From JALNYB01 sp023230065 (lineage in GTDB: Archaea; Thermoplasmatota; Thermoplasmata; Methanomassiliicoccales; Methanomethylophilaceae): 10,467 bases of DNA. A program made the translations under genes and the position numbers. Below the pieces are notes generated by a model, which searched no databases, was not told where the DNA came from, and was given only the letters and a program-made list of their open reading frames with translations. The DNA lies in the NCBI GenBank assembly GCA_034006405.1, contig JAVESW010000039.1:1-10467 (forward strand), in the 5' to 3' direction. Numbering within the stretch: position 1 is the stretch's first letter; the number at the start of each line of letters is the position of its first letter. Of this stretch, positions 1 through 5,126 are shown one piece after another.

Positions 1-1089
1 CCCAAGGAGCAGGCAAAACAGCTGAAACAGGCAATAGGAAAGACACTCACGCAGGCAGTGCGTGTTCCAACCATGGTCGGAAGGCTCATGGATGGTGCAA
101 CCGTATCAAGGCATGCAGCGATGCAGATCTCAATGGCTTTCATCTCTGCATACAAACTTGCAGCAGGAGAAGCAGCAATCGCAGATTTTGCATATGCCGC
201 AAAACACCAGTCAATTCAAATGGGTACCATGATGCCTGCTAGGCGTGCAAGAGGACCTAACGAACCCGGTGGAATACCATTCGGATACCTCGCAGATATA
301 GCTCAGTCTGACCGTGTCTACCCAGATGATCCTGGACGTGCAGTTCTCGAGACGGTAGGTCTTGGTGCAGCAATCTACGATCAAATATACCTTGGTGGAT
401 ACATGTCTGGTGGAGTAGGATTCACTCAGTATGCTTCAGCAACATATACTGATAACATCCTTGAAGATTATGTATACCACGCAATCGACATAATCAAAGA
501 CAAATACGGTGGATTCTGTAAATTGGACCCTAAGAACTTCGATGAACTTCTCAAACTTGGTGATGAGGTCAATTCATATGCACTCGAGATGTATGAGAGA
601 TACCCAGCCGTTATGGAGACTCACTTCGGTGGATCACAGAGGTCAACAGTTTCAGCAGCAACAACTGGTGTCGCAGGTGCTATGGCAACCGGTATCGCAG
701 ATTGCGGTCTGAACTGCTGGTATCTTTCTATGCTTCAGCATAAGGAGAGGGCTGGACGTCTTGGATTCTACGGATTCGATCTTCAGGATCAGTGTGGTTC
801 AGCTAACTCCTTCGCATACAGGTCTGATGAGGGTCTGCCGATGGAAATTCGTGGACCCAACTATCCGAACTACGCAATGAATGTCGGTCACCTTTCAGGA
901 TACGCAGGTATCCCGAAGGCAGCTCACGTCGCTCGTGGAGACGCTTTCACAGCCAATCCATTCGTCCGTGTTGCATTTGCTGATCCAAGCTTAGTCTTCG
1001 ACTTCGCTAACTTCACAAAAGAGGTTGGAAGAGGCGGACTCAGAGAGTTCGTCCCTGCAGGCGAGAGAACCGCAGTTATCAAAGGCTGA
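1..1089 (+). CDS. mcrA: Methyl-coenzyme M reductase alpha subunit (McrA), 5' end missing
   Basis: Catalytic alpha subunit of MCR, which makes methane and the CoM-S-S-CoB heterodisulfide from methyl-CoM and coenzyme B using the nickel cofactor F430; cytoplasmic. The reading frame is open from base 1, so the gene enters from upstream. About 362 of roughly 550 residues are present, and the ATG codons near 73 and 88 are internal. Sites modified in characterised McrA are recognisable by alignment from memory: the N-methyl-His at codon 205-207, methyl-Arg at 244-246 (in PARRARG), methyl-Gln at 637-639 (in FGGSQR), the thioglycine Gly at 772-774 and S-methyl-Cys at 793-795 (in YGFDLQDQC). The segments GGVGFTQYASATYTDN and RGPNYPNYAMNVGH are also typical. 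The stop overlaps the next start as TGATG. A glycine usually found before the Trp of the GLxxWYLSM stretch is Cys here, and the loop after the methyl-His is one residue shorter than in references I remember. Confidence 0.98.
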   Translation, partial: PKEQAKQLKQAIGKTLTQAVRVPTMVGRLMDGATVSRHAAMQISMAFISAYKLAAGEAAIADFAYAAKHQSIQMGTMMPARRARGPNEPGGIPFGYLADIAQSDRVYPDDPGRAVLETVGLGAAIYDQIYLGGYMSGGVGFTQYASATYTDNILEDYVYHAIDIIKDKYGGFCKLDPKNFDELLKLGDEVNSYALEMYERYPAVMETHFGGSQRSTVSAATTGVAGAMATGIADCGLNCWYLSMLQHKERAGRLGFYGFDLQDQCGSANSFAYRSDEGLPMEIRGPNYPNYAMNVGHLSGYAGIPKAAHVARGDAFTANPFVRVAFADPSLVFDFANFTKEVGRGGLREFVPAGERTAVIKG

Positions 1090-1382
1090 TGCCAATGATA
1101 GAAGGAGATGTGCTGAAGTACATGCCGACCCTGACAGTAGGGAAGGTAACGGATATTCGTGATAAGGGTGGAAAGACCTGGGTAAAACTGGATCGTACCA
1201 ATCTTTATTACGATGTCTCGTTCCTGCAATCTGTTGACGAGTCAGAGTACAAAGCATCCTCCTTCAAAGAGCGTGAAAGATCCATCGACGCATACAAGGG
1301 AACTGGAAAGACGATTGATGATTTGAAGAAATTCGAAGAAGAGATCGATATATCCACATTCACTCCGAGCGGCGGTGGATAA
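1089..1382 (+). CDS. DUF2098-type small protein downstream of mcrA
   Basis: A 97-residue soluble protein of unknown function that resembles the archaeal DUF2098 family. The match rests on the order Gly-Asp near residue 6, a TxxVGKVTDI strand near 14-23, GGKTWVKLDRTNLYYD near 27-42, and a charged tail; this looks like a small SH3-like beta-barrel followed by a helical tail rich in Lys, Glu and Asp. The C terminus is PSGGG. The ATG at 1089 overlaps the mcrA stop (TGATG), implying translational coupling; an in-frame ATG at 1095 is an alternative and neither has a clear ribosome-binding site. Being cotranscribed with mcrA suggests a role tied to MCR expression or assembly, which is inference. A hairpin follows about 23 nt after the stop. 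Confidence 0.7.
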   Translation: MPMIEGDVLKYMPTLTVGKVTDIRDKGGKTWVKLDRTNLYYDVSFLQSVDESEYKASSFKERERSIDAYKGTGKTIDDLKKFEEEIDISTFTPSGGG

Positions 1383-1404
1383 ACAATTTATCAATTTATT
1401 TACA

Positions 1405-1432
1405 GCTCCCCCTGGTTCGAAACGGGGGGAGT
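1405..1432. terminator. Strong GC hairpin between the convergent mcrA operon and ycaO
   Basis: CTCCCCC (1406-1412) pairs with GGGGGAG (1425-1431), extended by G-U pairs at both ends. Inside the loop, GTT (1415-1417) can pair with AAC (1421-1423) around a CGA triloop. Pyrimidine-rich DNA follows on the plus strand (TCCTCTTCTTC). It lies 22 nt after the DUF2098-type stop and about 70 nt beyond the stop of the convergent ycaO, so it may end or stabilise transcripts from both sides. Termination is inferred. Confidence 0.6.
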
Positions 1433-1501
1433 CCTCTTCTTCGTGTGTTTCAATAAAAATATTATTACTGTGCTTTCACGAATGGCGATCAATCAAGGTC
1501 G

Positions 1502-2710
1502 TCATATTTTAGGAGGCCACGATCCGCATAGTCTAGATCCTACACGAGCTGGGTCCATTGTTGACACTTCCAATCCTGGAACTATCATTCTCACAACAGG
1601 TACATTTACATCAGATCTTGTAAGGTCCACTGCGATGACACGATCGAATCCATGGTTCATTAGTCTGTCAAAGATTATCTCTATATCATCAAGGACGTAT
1701 GGTGTAGCAAGATCTACGATATCATTTAGATTGATTTTTTTTTCAAGGTCTTGGTACCACATACTATTGACAGTTTTGATCTTTTCATACCCCATGTCCT
1801 GTGTGATCTTCTGAAGTTTAGCATTGATCTTTTTTCCATATTTATGAGTGGTTCTGCTCTGAGCAACTTCTGTTATCGCTCTGATGCATGCTATCTCGGG
1901 ATTCAGATGGGTTCCGACACCGATGGTAAGTAGTTCCGGGTCCTTTGTAAAAGTATCATCCGCAGCTGCTCCTACTGTAGGTATACCAAGATCGCTTGTG
2001 AGATCCTTGAGATGGATTTCGACGCCCTGGTCAGTGAAATGTTCGATCAGTTTTCCAGGTATAGAATCGTTATCAACAATTATGTCTGCATTTGCAATAT
2101 TATGATCTTCAGCCAAGGACCAAGCGTCCCTTTCAATCAATTCCAATAATCCATGAAGGATCGCTTCTTCGAGAGTATTTCCTGCGGCGATACCATTCGT
2201 ATGATATTTGAATAGTTGAAGGTCTGTGTCTGGTATGTATGGATAATATACTGCGCATGCGGGTACCCACGTAGGAACTCCTCTGAACATTTCATAGCCT
2301 TTTACCCATGCGATCTCTGCATTTTCATAATAATCTAAGACGTTCAACGGAAGGATGAGATCCTTAGGATTCACCGTGAGTCCAACTTCGCTTGCCTGTG
2401 CGAACGTTCCATATGCTATTTCGTCATCATCTCTTTTTTCAGCACTGTATCTTTCCATCGCTTCCATAACCGCAGAGGCTTCTGCTTGTTCTAAGGATGC
2501 TCCTTTTCCATTATAGTTACTACCAGCTGGAGCATTGGGGCGGTCAATGGAGAATACAGGTATTCCAATATTATCTTTGGAGGTGATATCTTCTGGGGCC
2601 TTTATTCCAGCTATTGGTAGGAGGGGCAGGATGTGTTTGATAGTCTCTGCAGGTGGAATTATTCTGATCCCGCTTTTTGGTGAATATTTAGGACAACGAT
2701 TGAGTATCAT
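1502..2710 (-). CDS. ycaO: YcaO enzyme, McrA-glycine thioamidation type (methanogenesis marker protein 1)
   Basis: ATP-dependent YcaO protein of 402 residues. In methanogens this family, with the partner TfuA, converts the conserved McrA glycine to thioglycine by activating the peptide backbone and adding sulfide. Visible YcaO hallmarks are GKGASLEQAEASAVMEAMER (about residues 68-87), which carries the Ser and Glu residues of the ATP/Mg site; HTNGIAAGNTLEEAILHGLLELIERDA (170-196); and the ITEVAQSRTT stretch about two thirds along. The C terminus is SWPPKI, less proline-rich than the PxPxP end of azoline-forming relatives. The start at 2710 leaves a leader of only a few nucleotides behind a TATA-like element. 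It is convergent with mcrA, which encodes its expected substrate, and lies 69 nt downstream of the unrecognised 182-residue gene, so cotranscription is possible. No tfuA is seen in the window. The marker-1 assignment is from family resemblance and context. Confidence 0.9.
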   Translation of the reverse strand: MILNRCPKYSPKSGIRIIPPAETIKHILPLLPIAGIKAPEDITSKDNIGIPVFSIDRPNAPAGSNYNGKGASLEQAEASAVMEAMERYSAEKRDDDEIAYGTFAQASEVGLTVNPKDLILPLNVLDYYENAEIAWVKGYEMFRGVPTWVPACAVYYPYIPDTDLQLFKYHTNGIAAGNTLEEAILHGLLELIERDAWSLAEDHNIANADIIVDNDSIPGKLIEHFTDQGVEIHLKDLTSDLGIPTVGAAADDTFTKDPELLTIGVGTHLNPEIACIRAITEVAQSRTTHKYGKKINAKLQKITQDMGYEKIKTVNSMWYQDLEKKINLNDIVDLATPYVLDDIEIIFDRLMNHGFDRVIAVDLTRSDVNVPVVRMIVPGLEVSTMDPARVGSRLCGSWPPKI

Positions 2711-2735
2711 ATCGAGCCGAGAATGTAATCAATTG

Positions 2736-2743
2736 TTAAAAAA
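2736..2743 (-). promoter_or_regulatory. ycaO: TATA-like box for ycaO
   Basis: On the minus strand this reads TTTTTTAA, centred about 30 nt before the ycaO ATG at 2710. Archaeal initiation about 25 nt downstream would leave a leader of a few nucleotides. Read-through from the upstream gene is also possible. Confidence 0.35.
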
Positions 2744-2758
2744 GATAATGGCGATAAA

Positions 2759-2771
2759 CCCATGATATGGG
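2759..2771. terminator. Short inverted repeat after the 182-residue gene
   Basis: CCCAT (2759-2763) and ATGGG (2767-2771) form a perfect 5-bp inverted repeat around GAT. It begins 8 nt past the stop of the minus-strand gene ending at 2780, and on that strand is followed by TTTAT and later by a T run. It could be a weak terminator or processing site before ycaO; the stem is short, so chance is possible. Confidence 0.3.
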
Positions 2772-2779
2772 AAGAGGTT

Positions 2780-3328
2780 TCATATCCTGTTGAATCCCAC
2801 AAGGACGGATGCGAGTTTCGGGTCATCATCATACTTGTAATAATTCTTCATCATAAGATCACATGTAGGAGCAGGACTGCACGAAATAACATCTTTGCAT
2901 CCGTTGCTTTCATTCAGTTCAGGGAATGATACAGGAGGCATAATGAATTTTTCTCCGCCTACTGTTTTAACATCAGGGAATAGGACAAAGGCATCAGAGA
3001 GCCAGACAACATCATCTCTTTTCATGTACTGCTTAGCAGTGAACGGGAAGACTTCTGTACCCATAATATCTCCTTTGTCTGATAAAAGGACGACTGTAGG
3101 TTCCGGGGGTGGTCTGAATCTGGGATCTTTAATGATACAAATGACACTTTCACGTGTCAAAGCCATATTGAATCCTTCATTATCGACAGTTATGTCGCCG
3201 ACCGCACGTACCTTTTTTTCCTCTTCTTGCATTTTTGCAAGAATGGTTTTGTCAAGGTAAAACGCATGAATTACGCCTCTGAGACCGCGTATGATTTCCA
3301 GAGGTTTGTCAACAATTTCTTCTGCCAT
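2780..3328 (-). CDS. Unrecognised 182-residue protein upstream of ycaO
   Basis: I do not recognise a family. The predicted protein is soluble, with no signal peptide or membrane segment. It has an N-terminal helical part (residues about 8-40, including the charged run MQEEEKKVR), a central alpha/beta-looking part with alternating hydrophobic strands (SVICIIKDPRFRPPPEPTVVLL, 61-82; DDVVWLSDAFVLFPDV, 105-120), and a C-terminal Cys cluster C144-x5-C150-x5-C156 that could bind a metal or cluster. The ATG at 3328 follows a TATA-like centre by about 25 nt, which supports a leaderless start. It is on the same strand as ycaO with a 69-nt gap, and divergent from the AhpD-like gene. It does not resemble TfuA, McrD or the other methanogenesis marker proteins I know. 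The open frame, start position and codon use like its neighbours support a real gene. Confidence 0.85.
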   Translation of the reverse strand: MAEEIVDKPLEIIRGLRGVIHAFYLDKTILAKMQEEEKKVRAVGDITVDNEGFNMALTRESVICIIKDPRFRPPPEPTVVLLSDKGDIMGTEVFPFTAKQYMKRDDVVWLSDAFVLFPDVKTVGGEKFIMPPVSFPELNESNGCKDVISCSPAPTCDLMMKNYYKYDDDPKLASVLVGFNRI

Positions 3329-3343
3329 TATGTGTGAATCGAA

Positions 3344-3361
3344 AATTGATTATAAACAATT
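3344..3361. promoter_or_regulatory. Near-palindromic divergent TATA promoter
   Basis: AATTG (3344-3348) and CAATT (3357-3361) flank A-TTATAA-A; the 18-nt element matches its own reverse complement at 16 positions. Its centre (3352.5) lies 24.5 nt from the minus-strand ATG at 3328 and 26.5 nt from the plus-strand ATG at 3379. That is the usual archaeal TATA-to-start distance, so both divergent genes are predicted to be leaderless and to share this element. Neither start has a ribosome-binding site. Promoter use is inferred. Confidence 0.6.
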
Positions 3362-3378
3362 AACTATTAGTTATCTTG

Positions 3379-3678
3379 ATGTCATTGATAATGTTGGGTG
3401 AAAGAGATCCGAAAGTCCTTCAGGCTATGTACAAGTACAGGAATGAGGTGTTCAAGAACGGTGCCGTTTCTGTGCGCGAGAAAGAATTACTTGCAATGGC
3501 ATTGTCATCTGTTGCCAAATGTGAGAAATGTTTTGAGTATCATGCAGATGCGGCGATACAAGCAGGAGCAACGCCCCAGGAGATATTGGAGATACAAGAG
3601 GTCGTGATGTACATGACTGGTCCTTCAGCGATGATATGGTCTGAAAAGATAGATGAATATGTGAATAGGAAAGAATGA
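3379..3678 (+). CDS. AhpD-like / carboxymuconolactone decarboxylase family small protein
   Basis: A 99-residue all-helical protein of the AhpD/CMD fold. The family hallmark C48-x2-C51-x3-H55 (in KCEKCFEYH) is present, followed by AAIQAGATPQEILE and a helix through the C-terminal VVMYMTGPSAMIW region. In AhpD proteins the two cysteines and the histidine act in thiol-disulfide chemistry. Here the substrate is unknown; the setting among MCR maturation genes makes a redox or peroxide-protection role plausible, but that is inference. The ATG at 3379 is chosen because it lies about 26 nt after the shared TATA element (leaderless); a TTG at 3376 and an ATG at 3391 are alternatives. It converges on the next minus-strand gene, the two stops being 8 nt apart inside one hairpin. 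Confidence 0.88.
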   Translation: MSLIMLGERDPKVLQAMYKYRNEVFKNGAVSVREKELLAMALSSVAKCEKCFEYHADAAIQAGATPQEILEIQEVVMYMTGPSAMIWSEKIDEYVNRKE

Positions 3679-3693
3679 TCTCTTGATCATTCT
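3672..3693. terminator. Perfect 9-bp inverted repeat holding both convergent stop codons
   Basis: AGAATGATC (3672-3680), a TCTT loop, and GATCATTCT (3685-3693) form a perfect 9-bp hairpin. The TGA of the AhpD-like gene (3676-3678) lies in one arm and the TGA of the minus-strand gene (3687-3689) in the other, so both transcripts fold the same structure at their 3' coding ends. It is likely a shared 3'-end or termination element for the convergent pair. Flanking T runs are modest (TGTTTATTG on plus, TTTCCTATTC on minus). Confidence 0.55.
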
Positions 3694-4010
3694 ATGTTTA
3701 TTGTAACGTTCCTTTTAAGGCCTAGGCCACCGGCTACTTCTATAGCTTTTATTATTGCACATGGAACAGGGCACGCTGCATGGATATGCACCTCATCTGC
3801 GAGTTTATAGATCTCGGTTTTTGTTATACTAGATTCAATCTCGGTGTATTGGCATACCGGCTTTATAGATAATGACATCTTAAGCACGCTGGCGCAGTCA
3901 CTTTCTATGTTTATGTTTACCATTCTTGTCTCGGGATTGACCTTTGCATAGACGATGGTCTTCATCTTGCAGACGCCTGCATCTATTGTTACTTTGCATT
4001 CTTCATTCAT
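3687..4010 (-). CDS. DUF6951-like small Cys/His protein
   Basis: A 107-residue soluble protein. It resembles a small family of unknown function (DUF6951, from memory) found in methanogens and some anaerobes. Its recognisable marks are G12-x-C14, SDC (37-39), and H77-x2-C80-P-V-P followed by a helix AIIKAIEVAGGLGL (85-98) and a final strand NVTINIE. The Cys and His residues could form a metal or redox site; C5, C53 and C84 are extra. The start at 4010 is the only open ATG in the junction: upstream ATGs at 4014 and 4018 stop after three codons. An AGGAG site on the minus strand (about 4022-4026) sits 11 nt before this ATG. The stop of the upstream regulator-like gene is directly adjacent, so the two are translationally coupled. 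Function is unknown. Confidence 0.75.
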   Translation of the reverse strand: MNEECKVTIDAGVCKMKTIVYAKVNPETRMVNINIESDCASVLKMSLSIKPVCQYTEIESSITKTEIYKLADEVHIHAACPVPCAIIKAIEVAGGLGLKRNVTINIE

Positions 4011-4018
4011 TCATTCAT
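4002..4018 (-). repeat. TGAA tetranucleotide microrepeat at a stop/start junction
   Basis: On the minus strand the junction is four tandem ATGA/TGAA units. It contains the TGA stop of the regulator-like gene and the ATG of the small Cys/His gene, plus two extra out-of-frame ATGs. Gain or loss of a 4-nt unit would change how the two genes join. Confidence 0.7.
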
Positions 4019-4967
4019 CACTCCTGAGACGAATAAGGTTATTGACTCCTGCCATGGATCTTATGTCCACCACGCCTATGGCTGCGATAATTTTGTTATC
4101 AAGTTCTACAGGAGTTACTATGACTCTGATGCCCTTGTAAGGTCCAGACGTTGCGATCTTTCTGATTGTTGTACCAGCATTGAGTACTTCTTCCAATACG
4201 GCACCAGTATATGCATTATCGATGACAGTTCCGGATTCTATCCTGATACCTAGGTTGTCTCTGCTTTTTGCACAGACCGGAAGGCCTCCAACGAGGTCAT
4301 GTATTGCAAATGCTAGTGAAAGCAGTTCGTTTCCAGTGCTTCTCTGTGAAAGGATACCTTCAAGATCGCGGTTGATGTGGAGGCCACCCAAGAGTTCTAA
4401 TCCTGCTGCGACAGCACCTACTTCCGCTATGTCAAGGTCTCTTCCGGTACCGATGATTATGACATCGTCATCTCTTATTGTAAAATTGTTTCTGATTATG
4501 TTGTCAACTTTGGAATCCACTGGATAACCGGATCCAGGGAAGATAAGGATGCCTTTTGAGCATATTAGTGTTGTAGCTCCTGATGCGCCTGCTTTTATAG
4601 CGAGGTCTCTTTCTTCACATCCGTATTTTACTTTGAATGCCATGTTCGGTATACGTATTATGCAATCGCATGCGCCGATGGTAATGTCACTGATTTGCAG
4701 CGCCTTCATTTCCATGTATGCTGAATTCCAGCATTCGATGCCTTCCGGAGTGAGTGTTACACCGTTCTTGTTAATGATGATTAGACCGCTCTCTTGAAGA
4801 AGGTTGAGGATAGTTCTTGTACTTCCTTCTCCGATTCCAAGAAAAGTTGCTAGTTTCTTACGGCCAATTGGGCTGTTGTTATTTAGACAATACAATGTCT
4901 TCCAGACGTGGTATTCTCTGAATTTTGGTATTGGCCCGCCGAGTCTAGGGCCCTGTTGTAAAACCAT
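4011..4967 (-). CDS. Winged-helix regulator-like protein with DUF4443 and DUF2111 domains
   Basis: A 318-residue protein. Residues 17-75 look like a winged helix-turn-helix: REYHVWKTLYCLNN, then SPIGRKKLATFLGIGEGSTR, then TILNLLQESGLI and a wing ending TLTPEGIE. This matches the N-terminal part of archaeal DUF4443 proteins. Residues about 90-200 continue DUF4443, with repeated small/hydrophobic strands and RDLAIKAGASGATTLI. Residues about 215-310 resemble DUF2111: LAFAIHDLVGGLPV, AYTGAVLEEVLNAG, SGPYKGIRVIV and IIAAIGVVDI. DUF2111 looks like a ligand-sensing roadblock- or PAS-like fold, so this may be a one-component transcription regulator sensing a small molecule; that is inference. The ATG at 4967 lies about 28 nt after a TATA box, nearly leaderless. 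It is divergent from atwA, placing it well to control the MCR activation operon, and is coupled to the small Cys/His gene downstream. Confidence 0.78.
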   Translation of the reverse strand: MVLQQGPRLGGPIPKFREYHVWKTLYCLNNNSPIGRKKLATFLGIGEGSTRTILNLLQESGLIIINKNGVTLTPEGIECWNSAYMEMKALQISDITIGACDCIIRIPNMAFKVKYGCEERDLAIKAGASGATTLICSKGILIFPGSGYPVDSKVDNIIRNNFTIRDDDVIIIGTGRDLDIAEVGAVAAGLELLGGLHINRDLEGILSQRSTGNELLSLAFAIHDLVGGLPVCAKSRDNLGIRIESGTVIDNAYTGAVLEEVLNAGTTIRKIATSGPYKGIRVIVTPVELDNKIIAAIGVVDIRSMAGVNNLIRLRSDE

Positions 4968-4990
4968 ATGGATGCATAGTTCATCCAGCC

Positions 4991-5000
4991 TATATAGATA
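4991..5000 (-). promoter_or_regulatory. TATA box for the regulator-like gene
   Basis: On the minus strand this reads TATCTATATA, centred about 28 nt before the ATG at 4967. The predicted transcript begins within a few nucleotides of the start codon. Confidence 0.55.
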
Positions 5001-5057
5001 ACGCTAGAAAAATGAACAGAAATGAACAAAAATGTTGATTAAGTGAATTATTAATCA

Positions 5058-5069
5058 AAAAATATTTAA
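5058..5069 (+). promoter_or_regulatory. atwA: TATA-like box for the atwA operon
   Basis: AAAAATATTTAA is a good archaeal TATA-like match. Initiation about 26 nt downstream (near 5090) would give a leader of some 35 nt to the ATG at 5127, and would place a GTG at 5070 outside the transcript. A second TATA-like stretch, TATAGTATTT at 5091-5100, could instead give a leader of about 5 nt. Confidence 0.45.
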
Positions 5070-5126
5070 GTGCCGTTAATCTTTTTTCAGTATAGTATTT
5101 ATGTGCGTAACCTGTGCATATGTTTC

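Larger units (their letters stand above)
4968..5126. promoter_or_regulatory. Divergent regulatory region between the regulator-like gene and atwA
   Basis: This AT-rich 159-nt gap separates two divergent genes and holds a promoter for each. Between the promoters are repeats: three 10-nt units AAATGAACAG, AAATGAACAA, AAATGTTGAT (5010-5039) and two copies of TTAAGTG followed by TTAATC (5039-5056 and 5066-5081). They are good candidates for binding sites of the adjacent winged-helix protein, although no binding can be shown from sequence. Confidence 0.5.

Noticed and set aside
58..1089. mcrA starting inside the window
   Set aside because: The frame is open to base 1 and the upstream residues match McrA, so the gene is truncated by the window edge.
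1405..1432. Loop GGTTCGAAAC inside a GC stem resembles a tRNA T-arm
   Set aside because: No acceptor stem, D-arm or anticodon arm can be placed around it, and the 7-9-bp stem is too long for a T-arm. A terminator hairpin fits better.
1440..1482. Inverted repeat TTCGTG / CACGAA between the hairpin and ycaO
   Set aside because: Only 6 bp with a loop over 30 nt; not distinguishable from chance.
1443..2765. Open frames antisense to ycaO
   Set aside because: No family resemblance or start signals, and the opposite strand encodes a clear YcaO protein.
5070..5126. GTG at 5070 as the atwA start
   Set aside because: It lies at the TATA-like box and adds an atypical hydrophobic stretch; the ATG at 5127 gives the usual ABC N terminus.
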